Shown here piece by piece: positions 37,150 through 44,940 of a DNA stretch of 49,091 nucleotides. The notes under the pieces were generated by a model. The model worked only from the letters and a program-made list of their open reading frames with translations. It was not told where the DNA came from and searched no databases. Both the position numbers and the translations under genes were made by a program. Source of the DNA: Kribbella turkmenica (lineage in GTDB: Bacteria; Actinomycetota; Actinomycetes; Propionibacteriales; Kribbellaceae); contig NZ_SMKR01000034.1 in NCBI RefSeq assembly GCF_004348725.1, positions 1 to 49,091 on the forward strand, written 5' to 3'. Each line of letters opens with the position of its first letter. Position 1 is the first letter of the stretch.

Positions 37150-37993
37150 TGGCCCGGTCTCCGATCCGCAACTGCGCCAGCGACAGGACCAGGACGACGA
37201 TCAGCAGCAGGACCGAGAGTGCGGACGCGTACCCGAAGTCGTTGTCGTTGAACGCGACGATGAACAGTCGATGGGCGTAGAGCGAGGTCGCGTTGCCGGG
37301 GCCGCCCCCGGTCACGATGTACGGCAGCGCGAACTGCTGCAACGTGCTGATCAACCCGATGATCGACACGAACAGCGTCGTCGGCGCGAGCAGCGGCAGG
37401 GTGATCGCGAAGAACCGGCGCCACGGCCCGGCACCGTCGATCCGCGCGGCCTCGTAGTACAGGCCGGGGATCCCTTGCAGGCCGGCCAGGAACAGCACCA
37501 TCGTGTAGCCCGCGCCGGACCAGACCGTGATGCCGACGATCGTTGCCAGCGGATGCGTGCTCAGCCACGTCTGACCGGGCAGGCCGAGGGACTCGAGCAG
37601 CCGGTTGAGGATGCCGACCTGCGGATCCAGGATGTTGCGCCACAGCAGGCCGACGATCGAGACCGACGTCAGGTACGGGATCAGCAGCAGCGAGCGGAAC
37701 AGCGTGCGCCCCGGCAGCGCCTGGTTGAGGATCACGGCCAGTCCGAGGCCCACCGCCGTACCGACGATCAGCGTGCCCGCGGCGTACAGCAGGGTGATCA
37801 GGAACGAGTGCACGACCTCCGGGTCGCTCAGGGCCCGGCTGAAGTTGCCGAGCCCGACGAACGAGACGCCGTCCGCGTCGTACAGTCCGGTCAGCAGTTG
37901 GTTGCCGATCGGGAGGAAGAACAACAGGGTGAAGAACAGCACCGCCGGCGTGAGGAACAGCCAAGCGGTCGCCGCTTGACGCCGACGGATCAC
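37142..37993 (-). CDS. carbohydrate ABC transporter permease (MalF type)
   Basis: The GTG at 37993 gives 283 residues (VIRRRQAATAWLFLTPAVLF); the frame is open far upstream as shadow of the binding-protein gene. The EAA loop is YEAARIDGAGPWRRFFAITL. Six membrane segments are visible. It overlaps both neighbours by four and eight bases, so the binding protein and permeases are coupled. Confidence 0.92.
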   Translation of the reverse strand: MIRRRQAATAWLFLTPAVLFFTLLFFLPIGNQLLTGLYDADGVSFVGLGNFSRALSDPEVVHSFLITLLYAAGTLIVGTAVGLGLAVILNQALPGRTLFRSLLLIPYLTSVSIVGLLWRNILDPQVGILNRLLESLGLPGQTWLSTHPLATIVGITVWSGAGYTMVLFLAGLQGIPGLYYEAARIDGAGPWRRFFAITLPLLAPTTLFVSIIGLISTLQQFALPYIVTGGGPGNATSLYAHRLFIVAFNDNDFGYASALSVLLLIVVLVLSLAQLRIGDRANA

Positions 37994-39246
37994 AGCGCGG
38001 CCCCGGCCTGCTTGCGGAAGTCGGCCAGCGTCTGCTCGACCGGAGCGTGCTGGATGATCATCTGCTGGTAGGCCTTCTTCCACAGCTCGGTGATCTGCGC
38101 GGCCTTGCCGCTCGCCGCCAGCGCGACGTCCTGGTCGGCGACCACCGCGAGGGCCTTGGCGATCGTGCCCAGGTTCGGGTCGGCGGCGACGGCCGGGTCC
38201 GCGGCCCAACTCTTGCGCGGCATCGACATCCCCGACTCCTTGGTGGCGGCCAGTTCGGTCTTCACCGCGGTCAGCCTGGTGATCAGCTCCCACGACAGCT
38301 CGGGATCCTTCGCCTTCGCCGGGATCATCAGGCCGGAGCCGGCCATCGACGAGGCCTGTACCGCCCCGGTCAGCGGGACCGCGAGACCGAGATCGATGTC
38401 CGGGCTGCCCTGCCGGATCGGGCCGATGTCCCACGGTCCGGACACGAACATCGCCGCCCGCTCGGCCGAGAACAGCTTCTGCGGACCGGAGTAGTCCGTC
38501 GTCGCCACCGGCGCGGGGGAGGCCTTGTGGGTGAAGATCAAATCCTGCATGAACTGCAGCGCCTTCCGGGCACCGTCCTGCGGGACCATGAACTGCTTCG
38601 CGCCGACCTGGCTGAAGTCGACGTTCTGCTGGCTGTAGAACGGGGCCGCGTAGCTGGCGTCCGAGTTGAGCGCCGTACCGCTGACCTTGTCCTTGGTGGT
38701 CGACCGGGCGAGGTCGAGGAACTCGTCCCACGTCGCCGGCGGCTTGTCGATCATCTCCTTGTTGTAGAAGACGAGCCCGTTCGCGGTCAGGTGCAGCGGG
38801 ATCGAGTACGTCGTGCCCTCGTACTGCCGGGCGACGACGGCCTGGTCGATGAAGTCGCCGGGGAAGCCGAACGCCTGGTCCGCGGTGGCGAACTCGTCCA
38901 GCGCGAGCACGTTGCCGGCCAGCCCGTACTGCGTCCCGGTGCCGGCGCTCACCTCCTCGACCAGGTCCGGCACGTTGCCCGACCGGAAGTCCGCGGTCAG
39001 CTTGGTGGTCAGGTCCGGCCACTGGAACTTCTGCCAGTTCATCTCCAGGTCGTGATCCTTGCCGAACTGGTCGATCACGTCCTTGTAGACCTGGTAGCCA
39101 TGGCCGGCGTTCCAGTAGATGGTGAACGTCCGAGCGTCCTGCTTTTGCGCCGCCGGCGTGGCCGGCGAGCAGCCGGTGCCGACCGCGCCGAGGACGGTGG
39201 CACCGAGCCCGAGTTGGAGGAACGAGCGGCGGTCGAGAGATGGCAT
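37990..39246 (-). CDS. extracellular solute-binding protein (CUT1)
   Basis: The 418-residue lipoprotein-type binding protein starts MPSLDRRSFLQLGLGATVLG with a twin-arginine-like RRSFLQL signal and a likely lipid Cys26 (AVGTGC; not a perfect lipobox). The mature part has the family's ligand-binding pattern (VPDLVEEVSAGTGTQYG, YSIPLHLTANGLVFYNKEMI, AERAAMFVSGPWDIG). It heads the transport genes 63 bases downstream of lacI, with AAAGG as ribosome binding site and no clear own promoter. The ligand cannot be read from sequence; the sulfatase suggests a sulfated sugar. Confidence 0.93.
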   Translation of the reverse strand: MPSLDRRSFLQLGLGATVLGAVGTGCSPATPAAQKQDARTFTIYWNAGHGYQVYKDVIDQFGKDHDLEMNWQKFQWPDLTTKLTADFRSGNVPDLVEEVSAGTGTQYGLAGNVLALDEFATADQAFGFPGDFIDQAVVARQYEGTTYSIPLHLTANGLVFYNKEMIDKPPATWDEFLDLARSTTKDKVSGTALNSDASYAAPFYSQQNVDFSQVGAKQFMVPQDGARKALQFMQDLIFTHKASPAPVATTDYSGPQKLFSAERAAMFVSGPWDIGPIRQGSPDIDLGLAVPLTGAVQASSMAGSGLMIPAKAKDPELSWELITRLTAVKTELAATKESGMSMPRKSWAADPAVAADPNLGTIAKALAVVADQDVALAASGKAAQITELWKKAYQQMIIQHAPVEQTLADFRKQAGAAL

Positions 39247-39309
39247 GACGGAACCTTTCGGGTACGGCGGACTGCGGTGGGGGCGGCGAGGCGCCGGCTC
39301 TCGCGGTGG

Positions 39310-40311
39310 TCAGGCGGAGTCGCGATGGTTCAGCACCCAGGGCATGGACAGCTCCCGAGCCGGCCGTGTGGGGTCGTCGATCCGCGCGAACAGTGCCTCG
39401 ACCATTTCGGTGAAATCGAGTTGGTACATGCCGACGCTGGTCAGCGGCGGCGACGAGTAGGTCGCTTCCAGGGTGTTGCCGGTGCCGATCACGGCCAGGT
39501 CGTCCGGCACCTTGAAGCCGCGGTCGACCGCCGCCTGCAGTGCGGCGAACGCGCCCCGGTCCGACTCCGAGACGATCGCGTCCGGCGGGTTCGGCGAGCT
39601 GAGCAGGTCGCGGACCACGACGACCGCCTCCTCCCGCGAGGCCGCCCCGATCCGGACGAGCTCCGGGTCGGCGTCGAGCCCGTGCGCGCGCAGGGCGTCG
39701 GCGTACCCGGCGTACCGGTCGTCGTGCGGGGTGGCGTGGGACAGGAACGCGATCCGCTCCCGGCCTGAACCCAGCAGGTACGCGGTGGCGTCGGCCACCG
39801 CTTGACGGACGTTGTTGCGGACGACGTCCACGCCCTCGAGGTCCAGGTGGTCGCTGAAGGCCATCAACGCCCGCGTGGATCGCCGGGCGGCGGTGAGTTC
39901 CATGTCGTCGCTGAGACCGGGCGCGAAGATGGCGCCGTCCACGTGCCCGCGGGTGATGACCCGCAGCGACTGGGCGGCCCGATCGAGACGCCGTACGGGG
40001 ACTCCGATGACGGAGTAGCCGTGCGCGGCCGCGATGTCCTCGCACTGCATCGTCAGGCGGTCCAGCCAGGGCCCGACCGGCGGCGCGTACACCAGCGCGA
40101 TCAACTCCGACCGCTGCCGGCGCAGGCTCCGGGCGGCGGTGTTCCCTTTGTACCCGAGCTTCTGCGCGGCCTCCTCGACCCGCCGCCGGGTCGGCTCCGG
40201 CAACGGGGTCGTCCGACCCGCCCGCCCGCTCAGCACGTACGAACACGTAGCCACCGAAACCCCGGCAGCCTCCGCCACCTCGCGAAGCGTCGTACGCCCT
40301 TCCCTCCTCAT
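39310..40311 (-). CDS. LacI-family transcriptional regulator
   Basis: The 333 residues begin with the LacI helix-turn-helix (TTLREVAEAAGVSVATCSYV, residues 7-26) and hinge (RRRVEEAAQKLGYKGNTAAR), followed by a periplasmic-binding-like sensor domain ending SMPWVLNHRDSA. The gene is upstream of the ABC-sulfatase genes on the same strand. The start lies seven bases from a promoter -10 with no ribosome binding site, so the transcript is probably leaderless. Inverted GGTTAAT/ATTAACC boxes nearby suggest autoregulation. Confidence 0.93.
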   Translation of the reverse strand: MRREGRTTLREVAEAAGVSVATCSYVLSGRAGRTTPLPEPTRRRVEEAAQKLGYKGNTAARSLRRQRSELIALVYAPPVGPWLDRLTMQCEDIAAAHGYSVIGVPVRRLDRAAQSLRVITRGHVDGAIFAPGLSDDMELTAARRSTRALMAFSDHLDLEGVDVVRNNVRQAVADATAYLLGSGRERIAFLSHATPHDDRYAGYADALRAHGLDADPELVRIGAASREEAVVVVRDLLSSPNPPDAIVSESDRGAFAALQAAVDRGFKVPDDLAVIGTGNTLEATYSSPPLTSVGMYQLDFTEMVEALFARIDDPTRPARELSMPWVLNHRDSA

Positions 40312-40318
40312 GGTGAAA

Positions 40319-40346
40319 GCATTAACCTGAGCTGAGAAGCGGTCAA
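40319..40346 (-). promoter_or_regulatory. lacI operon promoter, leaderless
   Basis: On the minus strand TTGACC (40341-40346), a 16-base spacer and TAATGC (40319-40324) end seven bases before the lacI ATG at 40311, so the transcript should start at or beside the start codon. An ATTAACC box overlaps the -10. Confidence 0.65.
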
Positions 40347-40358
40347 TACTCGATAGTT

Positions 40359-40381
40359 GGTTAATTCACTAGACATTAACC
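40359..40381. promoter_or_regulatory. candidate LacI operator
   Basis: GGTTAAT (40359-40365) and ATTAACC (40375-40381) form a perfect inverted repeat with a nine-base centre. A third box, ATTAACC at 40321-40327, overlaps the lacI promoter -10. The arrangement of one palindrome and one half-site suits DNA looping or dual binding by the adjacent regulator. Confidence 0.6.
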
Positions 40382-40410
40382 ACCGTGACCCCTCCGGGTC
40401 GTTGTCGGGG

Positions 40411-41448
40411 CTAGAAGCGGTCGAGGCGGCAGCGTGTCAGCGCCGGCTCGGTGCTGCCGTTGACCAGCTCTTGCGCGATCAGCCGGCCCGCGGTCGGAGC
40501 CAGCGCGATTGCCGCGTGCATCACCGCCAGGTACAGGCCGGGAACCTCGGCCACGGGGCCGATGATCGGCTCGCCGTCGGCCGGCATGGGGCGCCGGCCG
40601 ACCCGGGAGCTGAGCAGCTCGACGCTCTCAGCGCCGCGGAAGGTTGATCGGATGGCGGCCAGGGTGTGTTCCGGAGAATCCGCGGCGGCGATGATCCGGT
40701 CCTCGGCGACCTGCCGAAGATCGAAGTCCTGAGTGTTGACCAGCGTGCGGACCAGCCCGGCCGGGGCGTGGAATCGGAAGAGCGTGGCCGGCGACGGGTC
40801 GACGGGGACGCTTACACCCAGCGGCGCGCCCAGCGCGGCGGTTGCCGCACCCGCTGCGAGGACCACGGTCGCTGCAGGAAGAGGTCCTGCGGGCGTCTCG
40901 ACTCCGGCGACGCGGCCTTCCGCGTCTCGTCGTACGGCGGTGACCGGGGTATCCGGGTGTATTTGTGCGCCGTGGTCTCGGGCGCCCGCGATCAGCCGCT
41001 CGGTCACGCCCACCGAATCGACGGCGGCGTCGCCAGGCGCCCAGACGGCCCAGTCCGGCGGCTGCCGCAGGTTGGGCTCGAGCGCCGCCGCGGTGGCCGC
41101 GTCGACGATCTCCTGTCCAGGACGGACTTCCGGCGCGCTCTCTCCCGCCCGCCACGACAGAGATCCGGTCCAGGCCACGGGAAGCCCCGGCAGTTCCGCC
41201 TCGAGCCGACGGTATTCGTCGGTCGCACCGATCCGCAGGCCGGCGGCGGCGGGACCTGCGGCGGGACTGTTGAGTACCCCGAACGATCCGACCCAGGCGA
41301 AGGAATCGGCCGTCACCCCGCCGCCCGGTCGCCCGGCGTCGACAAGGGTCACGGCTGCGCCCGCCCGGGCGGCGTGATAGGCCACCGACGCGCCGACGAT
41401 CCCGGCGCCGACCACCACGAGGGCTCTGCCAATCAGTGGGCTCGACAT
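40411..41448 (-). CDS. FAD-dependent oxidoreductase, DAO family
   Basis: The ATG at 41448 gives 345 residues; the longer upstream frame is not homologous. The dinucleotide site VVVGAGIVGASVAYHAARAG lies at 11-30, with acidic VD at the end of the second strand. RKVYW-type substrate segments are less clear; HAPAGLVRTLVNTQDFDLR and GRRPMPADGEPIIGPVAEVPGLYLAVMHAAIALAP match D-amino acid oxidase/glycine oxidase-like enzymes. The substrate is unknown. Lies alone between the lacI operon and a degenerate region. Confidence 0.85.
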   Translation of the reverse strand: MSSPLIGRALVVVGAGIVGASVAYHAARAGAAVTLVDAGRPGGGVTADSFAWVGSFGVLNSPAAGPAAAGLRIGATDEYRRLEAELPGLPVAWTGSLSWRAGESAPEVRPGQEIVDAATAAALEPNLRQPPDWAVWAPGDAAVDSVGVTERLIAGARDHGAQIHPDTPVTAVRRDAEGRVAGVETPAGPLPAATVVLAAGAATAALGAPLGVSVPVDPSPATLFRFHAPAGLVRTLVNTQDFDLRQVAEDRIIAAADSPEHTLAAIRSTFRGAESVELLSSRVGRRPMPADGEPIIGPVAEVPGLYLAVMHAAIALAPTAGRLIAQELVNGSTEPALTRCRLDRF

Positions 41449-41559
41449 CTCCGCGACGCTAGCATTCGCAGCCGCGCCGGCTCGGCCATTTTCTGCCCAC
41501 GGCGACCGGGGGCGGTGGTGATGGTCGTCCATACCGTGCCGGAATCGGTGGAGAACGGG

Positions 41560-41605
41560 GTGGGTCCGAAGGAGGCCGCCGGGTGTGCGGTTCCTTCGGA
41601 CCCAC
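41560..41605. terminator. long hairpin, likely terminator
   Basis: GTGGGTCCGAAGGA (41560-41573) pairs perfectly with TCCTTCGGACCCAC (41592-41605), with weaker pairing inside the 18-base loop. It sits between the FAD gene and the minus-strand remnant at 41622-41765, just past the remnant's stop, which suggests that a functional minus-strand gene once ended there. Confidence 0.65.
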
Positions 41606-41621
41606 TGCGTCGGCGGGTGGG

Positions 41622-41765
41622 TCAGTTGGCCGGGCCGGTGGAGGTGCTTTCCCACTCGGACGGGTCGGAGAAGGCGTTGTTCTGGGCGTTGTACTTGATC
41701 GCGTGGAAGCGGATCGTCCGGTTCTCGTCGAAGTTCTTGTTGCAGCGGGCCCGAGGGCCGGACGT
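41622..41765 (-). pseudogene. C-terminal remnant of an unknown minus-strand gene
   Basis: From about 41765 to the TGA at 41622 the minus strand reads RCNKNFDENRTIRFHAIKYN then AQNNAFSDPSEWESTSTGPA and N, a non-repetitive sequence unlike the Ala/Arg-rich shadows around it, with a terminator just beyond. No family is recognised. Upstream, the frame joins sequence of the SDR remnant with no start. It may be a decayed 3' end. Confidence 0.4.
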
Positions 41766-41881
41766 CAACCTGTCAGCGGTCGAATGAGCCGTCGAACTCG
41801 TTGCAGGTTCCTGCAATCGGTCCATTGCCCGACCGCGGCGAGGCCCGAGGCCAGCTGGACCAGAAGCCGTCGTGGGGGTGC

Positions 41882-42273
41882 TCATCGGTCGTCAAGGCGG
41901 GGTGGGCCGGTAAGGCTTGTCGCCGGCAGCCAGAATTTCGTGCCGTCCCAGAAGAACTCGTAGCCGCCCAGACGTTGTTCACCAGCACGTCGAGCCGACC
42001 GGTGTCAGCGGCCACCTGAGCTGCGGCCTGCTTCGTCTGCTCGTCGTCGCGGTGGTCGCAGGCGATCGCGATCCCGCGCCCGCCGATGGCTGTCACCTCG
42101 GTCGGCCGTCGCCTGCACGGTGCCGTCGAGCGGAATCGTCGGCTGACCACCAGCCTCGGTCCGGCCGGTCACGCAGACGGTCGCTCCCTGCTCGCCGGGC
42201 CCGAGAGCGATCCTCCTTCCCAGCCACGGCTGGCCCCGGTGACCAGCGCCACCTTCCGCACAAGTGATTCCAC
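41882..42273 (-). pseudogene. short-chain dehydrogenase pseudogene, multiple frameshifts and truncated
   Basis: Beginning with a GTG at 42273, the minus strand reads ESLVRKVALVTGASRGW, then in a second frame LGRRIALGPGEQGATVCVTG with RTEAGGQPTIPLDGTVQATA, then in a third EVTAIGGRGIAIACDHRDDE through GRLDVLVNNVWA, and in a fourth stretch GGYEFFWDGTKFWLPATSL. Together these are the first 120 or so residues of an SDR enzyme (GASRG cofactor site, LVNN motif) with at least three frame changes. The catalytic YxxxK half is absent. The stop at 41882 ends the last piece. Confidence 0.75.
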
Positions 42274-42326
42274 CACCCGAAGCTAACCGCTCCCGCCGTT
42301 GACGCCGTCCCTTGACTTCCACACAC

Positions 42327-42359
42327 AGAACGGCCCCTCGGTGTGCGAGGGGCCGTTCT
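42327..42359 (-). terminator. terminator after gltA
   Basis: AGAACGGCCCCTCG (42327-42340) pairs perfectly with CGAGGGGCCGTTCT (42346-42359) around GTGTG, 11 bases downstream of the gltA stop on the minus strand. Confidence 0.85.
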
Positions 42360-42369
42360 GGAGGGTAGG

Positions 42370-43656
42370 TCAGCGGTCGCCCATGGGGACGTACTGGGTG
42401 CCGCGTTCGCCGGTGTAGATCTGCTTGGGGCGGGCGATCTTCTGGTCGCCGTCGTTCAGCATCTCCAGCCACTGGGCCAGCCAGCCCGAGGTTCGCGGGA
42501 TGGCGAACAGGACGGTGAACATCTCCGGCGGGAACTCCAGGGCCTCGTAGATCAGGCCGGAGTAGAAGTCGACGTTCGGGTAGAGCTTGCGGGAGACGAA
42601 GTACTCGTCCTCCAGCGCGATCTTCTCCAACTCGACGGCGATCTTCAGCAGCGGGTTGATGCCGGTCACCTCGAACACGTCGTCGGCGGCCTTCTTGATG
42701 ATCTTGGCGCGCGGGTCGTAGTTCTTGTAGACCCGGTGGCCGAAGCCCATCAGCCGCTCGTCGCCGGCTTTCACGCCCTCGATGAACGACGGGACGTTGT
42801 CCACCGAGCCGATCCGGCGGAGCATCTTCAGCACGGCCTCGTTGGCGCCGCCGTGCAGCGGGCCGTAGAGCGCGCCGATGCCGCCGGCAACGGCCGTGTA
42901 CGGGTCGACCTGGGTGGAGCCGATCGCCCGGACCGCGTTGGTGGAGGCGTTCTGCTCGTGGTCGGCGTGCAGGATGAACAGGATCTCCAGGGCCCGCACC
43001 AGCCGGTCGTCGGCGGCGTACTTGGGCTCGCTCATCTTGAACAGCATGGAGAGGAAGTTCGCCGTGTAGCTGAGTTCGTTGTCCGGGTAGACGTACGGCT
43101 TGCCCTGGGCGTGCCGGAAGGCGAACGCGCCCAGCGTCGGCATCTTCGCGATCAGCCGCCGGATCTGCAGCGCCCGGGACTCCTCGTCGAAGATGTTGCG
43201 CGACTCGGGGTAGAAGGTGGACAGCGCACCGACCGAGGCCAGCAGCATGCCCATCGGGTGGGCGTCGTACCGGAAGCCCTGCATGAAGGTCTTCAGGTTC
43301 TCGTGCACGAACGTGTGATACGTCACGTCGTGCGCCCAGGCCTCGTACTCCGCCTTGTTCGGCAGCTTCCCGTTGACCAGCAGGTAGGCCACCTCGAGGT
43401 AGTTCGACTGCTCGGCGAGCTGCTCGATCGGGTACCCGCGGTACTCCAGGATGCCCTTGTCGCCGTCGATGAAGGTGACCGACGAACGGCAGGAGGCGGT
43501 GTTCACGAACCCGGGGTCGTAGGTGGCCAGGCCACCGTCGCCGTCGGATGCGCTGATCTGCTTGAGATCGGCGGCACGGATGGTGCCATCGGTGATGGCA
43601 AGGTCGAAGTCCTTGCCGGTCCGGTTGTCCCGGACGGTGAGCGACTGATCGGTCAC
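42370..43656 (-). CDS. gltA: citrate synthase (type II)
   Basis: The enzyme condenses acetyl-CoA and oxaloacetate in the TCA cycle. The GTG at 43656 (AAGAGGG upstream) gives 428 residues; an ATG nine codons earlier is an alternative. Catalytic residues are visible as His268 (GPLHGGANE), His307 (MGFGHRVYKNYDPRA) and Asp363 (NVDFYSG), and HADHEQNAST at 230-239 is conserved. The N-terminal DNRTGKDFDLAITDGTIRAA is the small domain typical of the hexameric Gram-negative-type enzyme. It is transcribed divergently from rplM. Confidence 0.96.
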   Translation of the reverse strand: MTDQSLTVRDNRTGKDFDLAITDGTIRAADLKQISASDGDGGLATYDPGFVNTASCRSSVTFIDGDKGILEYRGYPIEQLAEQSNYLEVAYLLVNGKLPNKAEYEAWAHDVTYHTFVHENLKTFMQGFRYDAHPMGMLLASVGALSTFYPESRNIFDEESRALQIRRLIAKMPTLGAFAFRHAQGKPYVYPDNELSYTANFLSMLFKMSEPKYAADDRLVRALEILFILHADHEQNASTNAVRAIGSTQVDPYTAVAGGIGALYGPLHGGANEAVLKMLRRIGSVDNVPSFIEGVKAGDERLMGFGHRVYKNYDPRAKIIKKAADDVFEVTGINPLLKIAVELEKIALEDEYFVSRKLYPNVDFYSGLIYEALEFPPEMFTVLFAIPRTSGWLAQWLEMLNDGDQKIARPKQIYTGERGTQYVPMGDR

Positions 43657-43747
43657 AATGCCCTCTTCGGAAGCTGGCGTCATCGCCTGGTGAGTGAGGG
43701 TTATCGTCAGCCGGCGGGACGCGGTTCGGACTGCAATCTTCACCGCT

Positions 43748-43776
43748 AAACTAGTGCGGTCGGGGTCTGCTTCCAA
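43748..43776 (-). promoter_or_regulatory. gltA promoter
   Basis: Read on the minus strand: TTGGAA (43771-43776), 17-base spacer, TAGTTT (43748-43753). Transcription would start near 43741, giving a leader of about 85 bases before the GTG. Confidence 0.65.
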
Positions 43777-43806
43777 GCCGGGGTCCCCGGTGGAGATGTG
43801 CCCGCT

Positions 43807-43836
43807 TTGACCCGGGGGCGACAGCGCCGGTATTCT
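43807..43836 (+). promoter_or_regulatory. rplM-rpsI-glmM promoter
   Basis: TTGACC (43807-43812), an 18-base spacer and TATTCT (43831-43836) make a near-consensus promoter 97 bases before the rplM start. With the gltA promoter it forms a divergent pair whose -35 boxes are about 30 bases apart. Confidence 0.75.
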
Positions 43837-43932
43837 GGGCTGCTGTTGTGCGTTCCAGGTCCCAGCCCCGTCGGTGGACCGCTCGCCGACGTACCAGTCT
43901 TGTCAACCTCTGAGAAACGAAGGTCAACGACC

Positions 43933-44376
43933 GTGCGCACGTACAGCCCGAAGCCTGCTGACGTCACCCGTGAGTGGCACGTGATCGACGCCACCGACGT
44001 CACGCTCGGTCGGCTCGCCGTCCAGATCGCCACCCTGCTGCGCGGCAAGCACAAGCCGACGTTCGCGCCGCATGTGGACGGCGGTGACTTCGTCGTCGTC
44101 GTCAACGCCTCCAAGGTCGCCCTGTCCGGCACCAAGCGGACGGACAAGCTGGCGTACCGCCACTCGGGTCACCCGGGTGGTCTGACGGCCACGCCGATCG
44201 GCGAGATCCTCGAGAAGGACCCTCGCAAGGCCGTCGAGAAGGCTGTCTGGGGCATGCTGCCGAAGAACCGCCTGAGCCGGAAGCTGCTCACCAAGCTGAA
44301 GGTGTACGCCGGTCCGGAGCACCCGCACACCGCCCAGCAGCCGAAGCCGTTCGAGATCACCCAGATCGCCCAGTAA
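43933..44376 (+). CDS. rplM: 50S ribosomal protein L13
   Basis: L13 is an early assembly protein. The GTG at 43933 gives 147 residues with the standard beginning [20 protein letters not shown] and the [18 protein letters not shown] segment; the longer upstream frame lacks homology. GAGAAACGAAGG supports the start. rpsI follows after 35 bases. Confidence 0.98.
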   Translation: MRTYSPKPADVTREWHVIDATDVTLGRLAVQIATLLRGKHKPTFAPHVDGGDFVVVVNASKVALSGTKRTDKLAYRHSGHPGGLTATPIGEILEKDPRKAVEKAVWGMLPKNRLSRKLLTKLKVYAGPEHPHTAQQPKPFEITQIAQ

Positions 44377-44411
44377 GCGATCGACGAGCCAGGTAAACGA
44401 GGATTTTCAGC

Positions 44412-44933
44412 GTGAGCGACATCACCACCGAGACCGAAGAGTTCGACCCCGAGGTCCCCATCGACAACGAGGGCCCGGTCGCCTACACCTCCGAGACGAA
44501 CCCGACTCCGGAGCAGCGCGCCGAGACGGGTCGGGTCGCGGTCATCAACCCGGCCGGCGCCACCGGCCGCCGCAAGGAGGCCGTCGCCCGCGTCCGGATC
44601 GTCCCGGGCAGCGGTAACTGGAAGATCAACGGCAAGCCGCTCGACGTGTACTTCCCGAACAAGGTGCACCAGCAGCACGTGAACGAGCCGTTCGTCGTCG
44701 CCGGCCTGGAGGGCTCGTACGACGTGATCGCCCGGATCAACGGCGGCGGCATCACCGGCCAGGCCGGTGCGCTGCAGCTGGGTGTCGCCCGGTGCCTGAA
44801 CGAGGCCGACCAGGAGGCGAACCGCCCGGGTCTGAAGAAGGCCGGTCTGCTCACCCGCGACGCGCGGATCAAGGAGCGGAAGAAGGCTGGTCTCAAGAAG
44901 GCCCGCAAGGCGCCGCAGTACAGCAAGCGCTGA
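44412..44933 (+). CDS. rpsI: 30S ribosomal protein S9 with acidic N-terminal extension
   Basis: S9 contacts P-site tRNA through its C-terminal tail, here ending KAPQYSKR as required. The core starts at about residue 44 ([20 protein letters not shown]). Residues 1-43 ([20 protein letters not shown] and beyond) are an acidic extension common in actinobacteria. Total length is 173. GTG start. Confidence 0.97.
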   Translation: MSDITTETEEFDPEVPIDNEGPVAYTSETNPTPEQRAETGRVAVINPAGATGRRKEAVARVRIVPGSGNWKINGKPLDVYFPNKVHQQHVNEPFVVAGLEGSYDVIARINGGGITGQAGALQLGVARCLNEADQEANRPGLKKAGLLTRDARIKERKKAGLKKARKAPQYSKR

Positions 44934-44940
44934 TTGTCTG

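Noticed and set aside
37142..40246. 1034-codon frame spanning the permease, binding protein and regulator
   Set aside because: Only its last 283 codons have homology (MalF-type permease); the rest is antiphase to the true binding-protein and LacI genes.
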